Source of the DNA: Balamuthia mandrillaris
Lineage: Eukaryota > Discosea > Longamoebia > Balamuthiidae
DNA: 62,210 nucleotides
Reading direction: 5' to 3'
Assembly (NCBI GenBank): GCA_031835245.1
Contig: JAVKOQ010000306.1
Coordinates: 1-62,210 of the forward strand
Shown: piece after piece, positions 30,980-42,258 of the stretch
How positions within the stretch are numbered: the first letter of the stretch is position 1
How the letters are laid out: the number at the start of each line of letters is the position of its first letter
Program-made: the position numbers and the translations under genes
Notes under the pieces: model-generated
Databases searched by the model: none
What the model was told of the DNA's origin: nothing
Seen by the model: the letters and a program-made list of their open reading frames with translations, nothing else

Positions 30980-31731
30980 GACAAGACAGACAGAAAGAAA
31001 GAAAGAAACGACAAGAAAGAAAGAGAGAACGAGAGACATGAGATAAGAGAACAGTAACGCGACATGAGAGTTAAAATAACAGGGAGCAGCGAGGGCAGAG
31101 ACGTCACAAAGAGCAGAGAGGACACAAAGAAAGAGAGAACGCGAAGAGGTACCGAAACATCTGTAAATGAGTGCGAAACAACCTTTTCATTGAGTTGTCC
31201 TTCATCCTTTCTTCCTCGTCACTAGGAGAAGACGAGTTCTCCTCCGCCGAGAAGAAGCGCCTCAGATCAAAAGGTACGGAAGGGTTCCAATGCGAAGGCG
31301 GGTAAGTCTCTGAGAACCGCTGCAACACATGGCCAGGAGGGCAGTCTCCCCAGCGGTTGTTCCACGCTTCCACCGAGTCTCTAAGGGGTATTACGTTCTT
31401 GTTCCCTATCACTTTCTTGTATCCTTTCTCTTGTTCGTTTGAGGGGAGAGTTTCCTGTTCGTTCCAACAGACAAAGACAGTGAAGGTTGGGATTCACAAA
31501 GCAAAACAAGAAGAAGCGTACAGGAGTGTAAGGGTGAACACCGGCATTCTCTCCCCAAAAGTCTTCCCCAAAGGTGCGGAGGTAAAGCACCAGCCACAAG
31601 GACTTGGAGTTGCATGCCTTGTGTAACGCTGAACAGGTGCACATCAATCGGACCAGATCTGGCGGCTCCAAGTGACACAGCACCAGCTTCAACGTGTTCT
31701 CATCCAAGCCCAAGAGGTTGTTGCCTTCCAT
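29993..31731 (-). CDS. F-box protein fused to a degenerate Arf-like GTPase domain
   Basis: About four exons encode roughly 420 residues. The N-terminus (LGLDENTLKLVLCHLEPPDL then LMCTCSALHKACNSKSLW) is an F-box, the Skp1-binding module of SCF ubiquitin ligases. After a linker (WGDCPPGHVLQRF), the C-terminal half follows the Arf family pattern: a first strand and P-loop position FVLAGLDQTNLDRVL, then KVSYRVIKV, HVRLMYVVDGDEFL, EVYREFHGIL, AVSLVVTGKRPEKD and SKVMNALRI. The P-loop lacks the Gly-Lys-Thr of GLDxAGKT, and the NKxD guanine motif reads GKRPEKD, so nucleotide binding is probably lost. The Arf assignment is by pattern only. An SCF adaptor whose pseudo-GTPase domain recognises a target is a reasonable inference. 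The last exon has no family I recognise. Confidence 0.65.
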
Positions 31732-32003
31732 TTATGTTTTTTTTCCCCTTTTCTTGCCTCTCCCTCCCTCCTTCCTTCCTTCAATATTTCTTTGTCGCGA
31801 CGAGAAAGCAAGATTCTCCTTCTCTTTTGTTCCTCGGTGTCTGCACTAACCAAGCTTGAGAAACAAAAAAGAGAACCAACCAGAGGCCATGCAGCAGAAA
31901 GCTGATAGGAAAAAACAGCAAAGACGATAATAATAAAGAAAGGGTTGAAAGCAACGCGGGAAACAGGTTTGCTGGTTATAGGAGTCTGTTTGTTGTCACA
32001 GGT

Positions 32004-33381
32004 TCAATCACTCTCCCAATCCACCTCCCTCCTCTCCAGAATGACCTGCGATGAAGTACGCAGCGCGTCTATGAACTGCCGAAAGGTTTCTTTAACGTGG
32101 TCGCCATTGCGGCAGATGTCGTTGAATGGGAAGGATTCCGCAAGTGAGAGCCATGACTTCATGAGCTTTTGAAGCTCTGGGACCTGCGCTTTCGCTCCGG
32201 TGAGAGCCTCTGTCATGTTCGATGCCCAAAACTTGGAACGCATATTCAAAGAGTAAAAGTAATCCCTGAACTGGAGAGACGTAACAACAAACAGAACATT
32301 AGATAATCGAGATGCAACAAGCAAATGAACGAAAGGTGGTACGAGCAAACAACGGAGGCCACACAATGATACCTTAAACACGCCGGGATTGAGGGGAAGG
32401 CTCATGTCAAACAGCCAGGTGGCCGGAATACCAAGGGCATGGGCAAAGACAAGGCCATGTAATGACGTAGACACGACATGATGGCAGTGCAACAGGGCCT
32501 CTATCTGCTGATATGGCTGATTGCGCGTCAACAGAACGGTCACGTTGTTGCGTTCCAACTCTTCTTTGAGCGGAGACTGGTCTAGGTGAGATTCGTGAGA
32601 GTTATGCGGAAGAAAGCAGTGCGGATGGCCGCGGGTGTAGTTTCTCTTGGCGTCCAACAAAAGTGAAGGGAACACGAACGGGATCAGCAAACCAGGGTCA
32701 CCAAAGTTGTTCACTGAGCAAGTCACGTTGTTCTGACGGAGGCGTTGACGCGAAAATGGACCTCTCAAGGCCAGCATCTTAACTTGTTTTAGTGACTCCC
32801 AGTCAGTATTAGGCATACTAGCATCATGAAGCCCTGCATGGTTGGTTTTGAGCATTTTGCGTGGAAAAGTATAAGCGGATACGAAACAACTAACCAGAAC
32901 CCCATACCAAGTCTCCTGGTTGAGCAAACTGCAGGACAGAACCCACAGCAAGCAACTTTGGTGATACTTGTGTGGATGCGGTCAACAGCAGTTCGGATTG
33001 TGGCCGGTTTAGCAAAAAGGACATGAGATCCTTGTTAACTTCGTCTCCTACATTGGTGACGTTCCACCGCAGCTTTCCGTCCCAGAAATATACAGGAAGA
33101 GTTTGCTCGCAAGAAGCGTGGCTTTTGTAGAGGTGCTCAGGTATTCCGCGCACTGTATCGGTGATGTCTTCCGTGATGACGGCCGGGCATATTTCTGTGT
33201 GGTCCTCCCTTGTGTTGGTTGCTTTTATGTCCGTTGTATTTGTTGTGGTGATCGAGGCTGCTGTAGTGAGTGGAGGAGGCGATTCAGCTTTTAAAGTGCC
33301 TCCTTTTGTGACCGTAGCGAAGAGCAGGGTAAGAAAGACGCTTCTGCAGCAAAACGTCACTGGCTCCAGTGGTTTCATCAC
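32004..33381 (-). CDS. Polysaccharide pyruvyl transferase-family protein
   Basis: Three or more exons (33381-about 32890, about 32870-32370, about 32275-32004) encode about 430 residues. An N-terminal hydrophobic segment (CCRSVFLTLLFATVTKGG) suggests a signal anchor or signal peptide. The core matches the pyruvyl transferase fold: NVGDEVNKDLMSFLL, SPKLLAVGSVLQFAQPGDLVWGSG, MLALRGPFSRQRLRQN, NFGDPGLLIPFVFPSLLL, FLPHNSHES, and HHVVSTSLHGLVFAHALG with the Ser-Leu-His-Gly motif. Family members transfer pyruvate from phosphoenolpyruvate onto sugars as a ketal. Fission-yeast Pvg1 is a Golgi example. The Ser/Thr-rich stem after the hydrophobic segment fits a Golgi glycan-modifying enzyme. The acceptor sugar is unknown. 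Confidence 0.85.
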
Positions 33382-33557
33382 TTCTTACACCTTTGTTCTT
33401 TCCAAGCAGATGCGCACCAAGCCCACTTTGTCTCCGTGGTGGGTACCCCGAAAGTGCACTGGAAGCTTGGGGGTTGGTTGGTTGCGCAAATCGAGGTGAA
33501 CCGACATATCTTGTTTCTCCTTTTTTATGCCACAATATTGCCAACAGCTAATTATTT

Positions 33558-34468
33558 TTAGAAGCGCTTAGCGAGGCGTACGGCAGCACCGCTTCCCACA
33601 GTCAGCATCAAGTGCCAAAGGCGGCAACCCCACGGAGCCCACACGGATGAAGGGTTGGCAGAGGCAAGAGCAAGAGCTTGTTCTTTGTGATGAACCTCCT
33701 CTTGACAGGCCCGCTGCAACAATAGTCGCAACGCTCTCTGTTCGTGTTCACCTTCCAGCGCTTTCAGCTGTCGGCTGTAATGCTCTTCCACAAAACTTTC
33801 CACGGCATGAATTGTGAGGAAGAGAGCGTTCGGGCCGCCAAGTATCGTGGGCATAGCACCGAGACTCCACCCAGCAGCTTTCCACAAGGAAACCAGCCTT
33901 GTCTGTTCCCGTGGAGGCACCAAGACCTCCATCCACTCCAAGTGTTGCTTTTCGGTGGACAAGCTCTATGAACTCTTCCATTTCTTTCTGTCGTTGATGT
34001 GCAGGGTCGTCGTGGTTGCTGCCTCTCAGGAACAAGCGTCTCCTTAGACGGGCCGCTTGGTTTGCTCCTTTGTAAATCCATACAGCCCCTGTGGTACGGG
34101 CAAAACGTGTAAGCCTATCTCCGCTTTGGCAGACTAAGGTTCGTTGCTTGAATAATCATAGAGAGAAGGAAAAGAGAAGAGCGTGGCCTCTGACCTACTT
34201 CCCCTGCGTGGTCGCTGCGGAGCTCAGCTAGCATAGGAGCAGGCAAGAGGTGCTTCTGGGCTAGCGCCCTCCACAACAGCTCCTTTGACGGCACTTCCCT
34301 GCTTGCGGTTTGATCCTTCTGCTCGTTGCCGCTTTTGCCAACACTGCAGTGGTTAAGAGGAGGATCAACCATAGCCCTGCTGTTAGTGCTGAGAAGACTT
34401 GGTACGGCTGTCCAGAGCGTTGTCTCTGTGCAACAGCATATTCTAAGCACCCTCGCTTGCTTCAGCAT
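33558..34468 (-). CDS. COQ7: COQ7, demethoxyubiquinone hydroxylase
   Basis: The start is at 34468 with an Arg/Ser/Thr-rich leader (MLKQARVLRICCCTETTLW) that fits mitochondrial import. The di-iron four-helix core shows LRSDHAGEVGAVWIYKG across an intron (about 34191-34091). It also shows EKQHLEWMEVLVPPREQTR, LWKAAGWSLGAMPTILGG, HAVESFVEEHYSRQL, CQEEVHHKEQALALA and a final WHLMLTVGSGAAVRLAKRF. These supply the two EXXH-type iron sites. COQ7 hydroxylates demethoxyubiquinone in the ubiquinone pathway. The frame changes between 34080 and 33960. The WIYKG exon reads on to EMEEFIELVH, while the next helix is one frame over. A weak intron (GTTCCTGAG to CATAGAG, about 70 bases) would restore it; a one-base error or frameshift is the alternative. 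Confidence 0.85.
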
Positions 34469-34899
34469 CTTTGAGAAGAACCTTCACTCAACGCAACTAT
34501 TGGCTCATCTTTTTTTTTTTTTGTGTTTGATGAACTTTTCCGTCAGAGTAGAGTCTAGCTTGAGTAGAGTACATAAGAAGGGGGAGCTTCACTATTTATT
34601 TGTTAGGTTGTGGGCAGCAGAGCAATGAGAAAGGAGGATAAGACTAGAGTGATGGTTGTGGTGTACATCACGGCAAAAAAAAGGTCATAAAGCAGGTCAA
34701 CAAAAACAAAAACACAAAAAAGAAAAAAGTACAGTCACCACCATCATCACCACTACAAGCAATGTGCGTGTGCGTCAATGCACAGGCCACATTCGCAGTG
34801 TCGCAGTAACAAAAGTGTTTTAAAAAAACAAAAACAAAAAACAATCACCAATAAAACCAAAAAAAGAGAAGAGACGAGGTGGTAGAGGATTGCTACCAC
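34469..34899. other. Spacer upstream of COQ7
   Basis: No exon is visible in these 431 bases, which separate the kinase stop from the COQ7 start. The region is rich in A runs and CA/AAAAC-like stretches. Confidence 0.5.
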
Positions 34900-37800
34900 T
34901 CAAAAGCCAATGCTTTGCATTGCATTGTTCAAAAAGACTGTGTGTATGGAATGCGTCAGCTTTTGATTGGAATTAGCCTTCTCGGTGATGAAAGGATGCT
35001 GCATACCCAGGAGGATATTGTCAGTGTCAGAGAAGTAACAAACAGAGAAGAGGAAGAGGAAGAGGAAGAGGAAGAGGAAGAGGAAGAGGAAGAGGAAGAG
35101 GGAAGAGGAAGAGGAAGAGGAAGAGGAAGAGGAAGAGGAAGAGGAAGAGGAAGAGGAAGAGGAAGAGGAAGAGGAAGAGGAAGAGGAAGAGGAAGAGGAA
35201 GAGGAAGAGGAAGAGGAAGAGGAAGAATACCTTAAGCAACTCTTCTGCACTTGGACGTTTTTCAGGGTCAAATGTGAAGCACAATGAGAGGAAATCTAGC
35301 AACTTGGTCGAGTATTTGGATTGGTTTTTAAGAGAGGGAGCTCCTTTGGTTGCAGTATCAAACATTGCCTAACGCATACGAAAAAAGCCACCGAAAGGAT
35401 GTGAGTTTTAAGAAGTGCCAACAACACCCATTGCAGCTAGACAATAAGGTATAGCGTACTTTGAGCGAATGCTGGTTGTAATAGGGAGGTTTTTTCTCCA
35501 TCATCTCCATAAGCACTGCCCCCAAACTCCAGATGTCGGCTTTACAGTTGTAAGGTTTTCGTTGGATAACCTCAGGCGCCATCCAGTATCGAGAGCCAGC
35601 AATACCGCCAACGGTATCCTCCTCTTCTGACATCTCAGCACAAAGCCCAAGATCGGCTGCAGCATGATATGAATTACAACAAAGCCCTTGAGAATACAAA
35701 CAAATAACGACATAAAAAAGCACTTACCAAGCTTGACAACACCGTCCATGTTCAACAAGACCTGTTTTTAAAAGACAGTTATTTTGATGTTTTTTTGAAG
35801 GCGCTCTTGGAAAAGGGTATGCATACGTTATCGCTCTTAATGTCCCTGTGTACACGGTTCTGTTGGTCGCAAGAAATAGGGAACGTTGTTACTCTTAACC
35901 CAAAATTCTGGGAGCAAATTAATAATAATCAAGGAGTACAGTACATCTTTGTGCAAGTAATGCAGGCCACGCAGCATTTGACCACAAATATTGGACATGT
36001 GACCCTCTGGAAGGTTGGTGCCTTGTATAAGTGCCCTCAAAGAACCGCCATTGCAGTACTCCATTACCATCTACCAACGTAAAATATTAGTTTTTGAGGA
36101 AACATTTGGAATAGTAGAAAAAGAATGCCACACGAACCCATATCTTTTCTTCCCACAGGAAAGTATCCAGATAGGCCACGATATTTGGATGTTGACAAGA
36201 TTTGAGCATTTGGATCTCGTTGATGATGCCTTTGGGATCCTCCGCTAGGCCTTTCTTCAAGATCTTAACAGCTACCTGTAATTCGATTTGTATAGAGTGA
36301 GAATAAGGATAGAAAGAACGAAAGAAGTTTCGGATATAGAAGACTAACTGTGCGGTTTTGGATCTTATCCTTGGCTGTCCAAACAGTGCCAAAACCACTA
36401 CGTAAGATGATGAAGAGTAAGTAAGAAGAGGAGAAGAGGGTGAAAGAGAAGAGCGAAAGGGAGAGGAGAGAACGCGAAAGAGAGAGAGAGAACTAACCCA
36501 GAAGCGATTTCGGCTTTTTTAGCATAATAATTGGTAGGATTATCCTTCTGGAAAAGCTCTTCTTCTTCTTTACTCAGTTCATACTTGCCAACGACAATAG
36601 TAGCCCGGGCAGCGTGGACTTCTCCGTCCAATGTGTCTTTTTTCTTGTTAACACCTTTTCAAGTTTTAGAGACGGTCAAAAAAATGCTATTCGAAACGCC
36701 AAGGAAAAAAACAAGGGCGGAGATACCTGTCGAGCCGATAGATTTTACCGCTTCGCCCTCTGTGGTTCGGACGCTTTTCTCGCTAGTGCTGTTCTCCTGT
36801 CCGGCTTTTGGCTCTTCCTCACCGCCAACTCGTTTGATGGATTTTCTTTTTTCAGTGGCAGCAATGACAGAGCCTTTCGGCTCACCTTTTGTCTTTTGCT
36901 TGTCTTTCTTTTTTGAAACGTTGAAAGAACCATTGTCGGGAGTGGCGCCGGAGCTGCCGCTTCTCTTTTTACTGAGCCACTTTTTGGTCTTGCGCTCTTG
37001 CTCTTCCTGGCCGGCCTCGTTCGGTTCGTTCTCTTCATTTGTGCCTTCCACTCCTTCGTCCATTCCTTCCAGGCCGCTTCGCAGTTTCTTCTTCTGCTTG
37101 ATGCTCAAATACTTTTCGGTCTTACTCCTAGCTTTGGTTCGCACTTCAGGCTCACCGTTTAAGGCTTGTTCGGCTTCCCCTCGCAATAGGTTGGCCGTTG
37201 TATTCCTCCTTAGCCTTGGAGATAAGCCCTCTTTCTCAAAGTTTCTCTTCTCGAGGTTAGGGGTTGCGCTCCCTTTCTTGTCCTTCTTCTCTTTCTTCTT
37301 TTTCTTTAGAGCCGAACCCTTCTTCTTTTTGTCTTTCTTGTTTCCTCGTTCTATCTCGTCGGTTGGCTCCTCCTCGCCCTCACTGCGGCCCACGATCTGG
37401 TCCTTCGTCGCAGGGTGTTTTCCGTCGTCCTCTCCTCCTTGCAGATCATGCTCGCTCTTCGACCTTCCTCTGATTTGTTCCGACGAACTGGCTTCCGGAA
37501 GGCTGGGCGGAGAGGTATTGCTCCGTTTGATCTTGACTCCATTTTCCCCTTGGGCCTGCTCCTGGCCCGACTCAGAAGAGCTGCCACCAGTGGTGGTCTT
37601 CTTCCGTAGGGAGCGCAGCACGTCTCGCAGCACGGTCTTGAACTCCTCCTCCTTGCGGAGTTGGAAGTACAGGCAGCTTACCAGCACCTCATAGTGCTGA
37701 ATGGCCTCTGTTGGGGGGATCTTAGCCTCGTGTAACACCTCTCTGCAACCAAGAGGTAAGTCCTTTTGGAACAACAAAGAAAGCAAGAAGGGCAAGAGCA

Positions 37801-37950
37801 ATATTTTTGTTTTTTTAAAAAAAACATTAATGTCAGAGTGGAGGGAAATCAGAAACGTTAAAGCAGACAGGGGCGTACGTTTAGAGGAGAAACATCGTAT
37901 TCTTCCAAGGTGATGGGTTTGGCCTTCTCCTTTTTGTTACGCTTGAACAT
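34900..37950 (-). CDS. STE20/PAK-like serine-threonine kinase
   Basis: The start is at 37950 (MFKRNKKEKAKPITLEEYD). An N-terminal helical exon (REVLHEAKIPPTEAIQHYEV) precedes about 300 residues of Lys/Glu/Ser-rich, probably disordered sequence. The kinase domain is split over about eight exons: SGFGTVWTAKDKIQN (Gly loop), VAVKILKKGL (ATP Lys), GIINEIQMLKSCQHPNIVAY, VMEYCNGGSLRALI, NRVHRDIKSDN (catalytic loop), KLADLGLCAEM (DLG in place of DFG), SRYWMAPEVI, YNCKADIWSLGAVLMEMM and a final exon starting HPFITEK. HRDIKSDN and the SRYWMAPE loop are PAK/STE20 features. No CRIB motif (ISxPxxFxH) is visible, so it may not be regulated by Rac/Cdc42 in the usual way. The last intron carries a long hexamer repeat. 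Confidence 0.85.
35042..35228. repeat. GAGGAA hexamer array in the last kinase intron
   Basis: About 30 near-perfect copies of GAGGAA, with one phase slip near 35100, form an unbroken purine tract of about 185 bases. It starts directly at the donor of the kinase's last intron. On the coding strand it is TTCCTC, placed between GTATTC and the acceptor before HPFITEK. Confidence 0.95.
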
Positions 37951-38500
37951 GGTCCGATCAACTTTATGTACAGGCAACAAGTTAACTACGATCTACGTTC
38001 GTCTGTTACCTTGAAAGCTGCCACAACGAAAAACGAAAAATCAAAAAAAAAAGCTGTCACTACCAACCTTCAAACAAAAGGTCCTGAGCTGCGTAATGCC
38101 ACCAAAAGGTAATGTTACGTGGGAAGCCGCCACAAACTAACAAACAAGAAAGAGGTAAACGTCAACCCCCCACTCTACGTTTTTTTGTTTTTTTGTTTTG
38201 TTTTGTTTTTTTTTTGTTCAAGCAGCAGTAACGCCGAGTTCGCGGTTTTGAACAACAACTAGACGGACAAAAAGCCTTGCAAGTGGCCAATGAACGTCGC
38301 CTTAATTAGCCAAGGAAGGTGTCCAGAAAAACAAGACAAAGGGAACTGCTTCCCGCTTTCCCCCGCCAGTCAAAACAAAAACTAATGGGGGTGACCTGGA
38401 GACAACCACTACTGGAAGGGGGTTGTTGTGCTACGCTGCCTTTAATTAGGTCAATGTCGACACATAAGAGATCAACAGGTACAGAAAGAGAAACAGAAAA
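37951..38500. other. Spacer upstream of the kinase
   Basis: This 550-base stretch between the MAU2 stop and the kinase start contains T/GTTTT-rich tracts near 38180-38218 and no recognisable exon. Confidence 0.5.
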
Positions 38501-40369
38501 TCAAGGCCCGTGTTGTTGCTGCTGCTGATGGTGCTGGGGACATTGTGGTGAAAGTTGTTCGCCAGGTAGTGTTGCGGGTGCCGCTGAACCAACTGTTGTA
38601 GAGCTAGAATAAGCGAATTTTGGTGGTGATTGCATCACCGAAAACGGAGAGGAAGGGGATGGGGCCTGTTGTGGTGAATAGTACTGCTGAGGGGATGCAG
38701 CGAGCAGCGCTGGCAAAGGATGCCCAAAATTTGGTGGACTAGCAGGTGGAAGTGGAGACAGAAGGGAGGTGGAAGAGGGTACAGAGGAATGCGGCGGAGT
38801 AGAAGAGGAAGCAGGGACAACCGATGTGTAGGATGGAACGGCAGGTGAAAGGGAGCTAAAGGCAGAGGAAGATGACAGAAAACGATAATACAAAGGAGAG
38901 GGGACGGGAGAAGGTGTAGCTGGGGTGGGAGGCTGCTGACGAGGGGGTGTGGTTGGGGAAGGAGAGGGAGCAGATGTGGGTATTGAATGTGCAGAGGACG
39001 AAGGAGAGGAGCTGCGTTGAAGAAGTTGGGAAGTTTGCTGTGACGAAGGCGTGAAAGGCGAGGGCACAAATTCCAGCTGCCGGGAAGATGATTTTCGTTC
39101 ATCTTCCTGTCTCATCACTCTTGATTTATTCGTTTTTCTTTGTGGAAGAGTCCCGCTTTCCGTAATAGGGGAGGAAGCGGAACCTGAGTGGGCAAGGGAA
39201 CGAGCCGGAGAAGCCGGAACTATGAATGTAATCTGAGGAGAAGGGGAAGGCGAAGCGGAAGAGGTAGAGGAAGAAGATGCATGAGTGGGGGCTCGACTGG
39301 GGGATGAAATAGGGGCATTGCGCTCCCGGGAAGGGATTTCGTAGGTAAGAAGAGAAAAGAATTCGGGCTGGCGGGTGACCTCTTGCAAGATCTGGAGGAA
39401 CTGCTGCTCATAGTCTTGGAGTTTCTTTTTGTTGTATTCATAGTTTTGGGTATCCTTGCTCTTATAGTAGAAGTCTTGATGATTCGAATAGATGAGAGTC
39501 CGTTTAGGCGTTGAAAATATCTTACAGCAAACACAACAAAGCAAAAGAAACACTTCGAAGGAACAAACAAAAATTTAAAAAAAAAAAACAACAAGAACAA
39601 AACAAACAACGTACTCGAGAAGATTTTTAAAGAATGAACCATGGAGGACAGGTCAGTTGAAGATGATGACAAAAGTAATGCTTGTTGGAGCATGGCAGAG
39701 CCTCTAGCCACATCATTTTCGGCTAAATACATTTCCCCTAAGATGTTGGCAGCCTGTGCTGTAAACTGGCTGTTGGCCATTGGTTTGGCCATCTTAACGC
39801 AAACTTGCTTGAGCTTGGCTCTAGATTAGGATACGATATGTGTCAGCCAAAATAAAGGAGAGCACAAATAGAGGATTACTTGGCGTCTGAATAACGGGAT
39901 TGGTGTTTCAAGACCAGCCCTTCAAGCAACATGGAAGCCGCTCGCAGTGGTTGCCTTGCATTGTTATTCAACTCATGACGGCAGCTCTCTAACAATTGAG
40001 CAGCCTGTTGTACTAAAATTTTAGTGGCTTATAGAGTAATATAGAAATTGATAGCATACCAACTCCATATCGCCTTTTCGGTAATAGGCTAGAAAGAGAT
40101 AAATGATGTAAACAAGCTTATCCTCTCCTGGAGGTGTGGCCTGAGGGAGGAGAGAGAGAATAAGCACAAAGAATTGTTGCAAAGTAAGAAGAAATATAAT
40201 AACCGCAATAGCTCTTTTGAAATGCGCAATAGCATGACATGGATGACCCACAGAGTAAGCAAAGAGACCTAAATTTGCATAAAGGATGTGTTCCTTGTCT
40301 TCAAAAAGCTCTCTGAAGCATTCAACTAGAAAGATCATCTCTTTTAGTGCCTAGGTGCAACCAAAAAGT

Positions 40370-40406
<37 letters not shown>

Positions 40407-42163
40407 AAAATTAGCCAATATAAGGAAAGAAAAAGGCAAAGCTTGTACCTCTAATGCGGCAGTAAGCATTGTGCTAGTTAAGCCCAAACAAACGGAATGG
40501 CCCAAAAGCATAAATTTAAGTTTAGCTATCGAATGGAGTAACGGCAGTTGGTCCTTATGTACATAGTAGACGTTGCGAGACCGACCTACAAGAAAGCAAG
40601 TTAGAATGCTTCCAAAGGTTTGAATAGATGGCCGTACTTAAAGTCCCTTGATACCGTTGGTATTGCTCTGTTTAGGGCCAAAAGAATTAGAAGCAGGTTG
40701 TTATCTACAAAGGCTATAAGTGAGTAAAGCAATACCATTGATGTAAGCCAATCCTTTGGTAATAGACTCCAGGCTCACTTTCACTTTGTTTCCGCGAACA
40801 ACAAGCGCATTAATGCAGCGTAACGTTGAATAGAAGGAGGTAGCGTCTAGCCACTCTATCGAGAGTCTATTCGAGTGCAGGGAAGACTCCGTAGAAGAAA
40901 GAATAAAGGCCTCTTCATACATCTGGGACGCTTGAGAAAAATGTCGGTGCAGATCACCTGCAACTGCCGAATTGTCTCCTATCTTCAAAAGATGAACCAT
41001 ACGTAAGAGGTAACGATAAAGCTCCAATGCAGGATGTTGTGTTGCTTGTGTTGCAACGTGTGTCGATGCTGAAGAGGCTTGATGATTTGCATCCAGCAGG
41101 CCTTCTAGTTCAGATAAGGTATCTTTGGCTTTTTGATAGTCCCGTAAAATGAGTGATACGTGCGCTGCGGCAAGCAAAAAGAGGTACTGTTGGAGATTGA
41201 GAGACTGTAAGTCTTTGGCCTCGAAAACCAGAAAAGATTTCGGAGTACCTGAGCATCTGCATTTCCAAGCTGTTCGGCCTTCTTGAAACCTTGTTCAAGA
41301 CAGTAAAGAGCCTCTCTCCACTGTCTCTCCTTCTGTAGTAACTTGGCCAGCTCCATTTGAAAATAAAAGTACCACTGAGTCGCGCCTTTGCTGTGTGTGC
41401 AACAGCAATGAATTCACGGAACGTTAAAGCAAGCAGACAAACAGTATTGCATCAACGACATACCTAAGTGAAACCTCGACGCCCTTCTTCAGCTGCTGTC
41501 TGGCATGAGGATAATTTGCTTTCCGTTGGTATATTTTATCCAGGTGGTGGTAGATTTGCAGCTCAAAATGGCCACTTGTGTGGAGCTAACGAAAAGACAA
41601 GAACAACGAGGTTGTTTGCAAGAAACAGAAGCAAGAAACCAACACAAAAAAAAAACACACAATTGTTACGAACCTCTTTGGCAAGGAGTAACTGCAAGAG
41701 AAGCAAGATGTGCTTTGTCAGCAGAATAAAAGACCAAATAAAAAGGATACAACACCAACAGAAGAACTAAACTTACCGAACGCTCTAAATGAGCCTTAGC
41801 TTCGTCCAAATTCAAAGTATATTTGAGCAACAGGTCCGCAATGCGAAGGCGAGTTTTCAGCTCAATGAGAGGATCCAGCGGGACACCGAAGTAGCCTGGC
41901 GCGTGGTCGTTCTGGACGTCAGCAATAGCGGGAGCAGGGGAGATGGAAAGGAGCATGGTTGCTCCTGGTCCTGGTCTGGAACACTGGATGATGGTTTCCA
42001 AACACCTAAGGGACTCGATCACGCGCTGGCTGCGAAGAAAGTGGATGGAAAGGGCCCACAGGGAGTAAATAGTGTCCGTGCAAAGGTCGTATGAGGCCGT
42101 GGTGACAGACGGGGCGTTTCCACCCCGTCCTTCACCCTTTTTTATTTCTTCTTGTTGCATCAT
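38501..42163 (-). CDS. MAU2: MAU2/SCC4-like cohesin-loader subunit
   Basis: About ten exons encode a TPR superhelix of roughly 650 residues plus a C-terminal tail. The N-terminus (IYSLWALSIHFLRSQRVIES, CLETIIQCSRPGPG, ELKTRLRIADLLLKYTLNLD, EAKAHLERS) follows the MAU2 pattern of a first TPR array ending in a YT.N...A..HLE helix pair. Further TPR-like helices include WREALYCLEQGFKKAEQLGN, SLILRDYQKAKDTLSELEG, LGLFAYSVGHPCHAIAHFK and AANILGEMYLAEND. MAU2 wraps the NIPBL/SCC2 N-terminus and helps load cohesin on chromatin. The tail (about 38501-39330) is Ser/Pro/Gln-rich and probably disordered. It is not a feature of the family I know. Introns contain GA tracts (40374-40403). Confidence 0.78.
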
Positions 42164-42258
42164 CGAGGAGGAGGAGGCAAGCGTACCGCCGCTACTTTTT
42201 TTTATTTCGCTTTTTTCGTTTCTTTTTATTCGAAATTTTTCCGAGAATTAAGGAAATT

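Noticed and set aside
35027-35271. Poly-Ser and poly-Phe/Leu frames through the GAGGAA array
   Set aside because: The array lies inside a kinase intron. Removing it joins the LLK and HPFI parts of kinase subdomain XI exactly.
36531-37694. 387-codon plus-strand frame
   Set aside because: It is antisense to the Lys/Glu-rich kinase linker and to the first kinase exons, which have proper splice phases.
40374-40403. GA runs as CRISPR-like or regulatory arrays
   Set aside because: They are simple dinucleotide repeats inside introns, without spacers.
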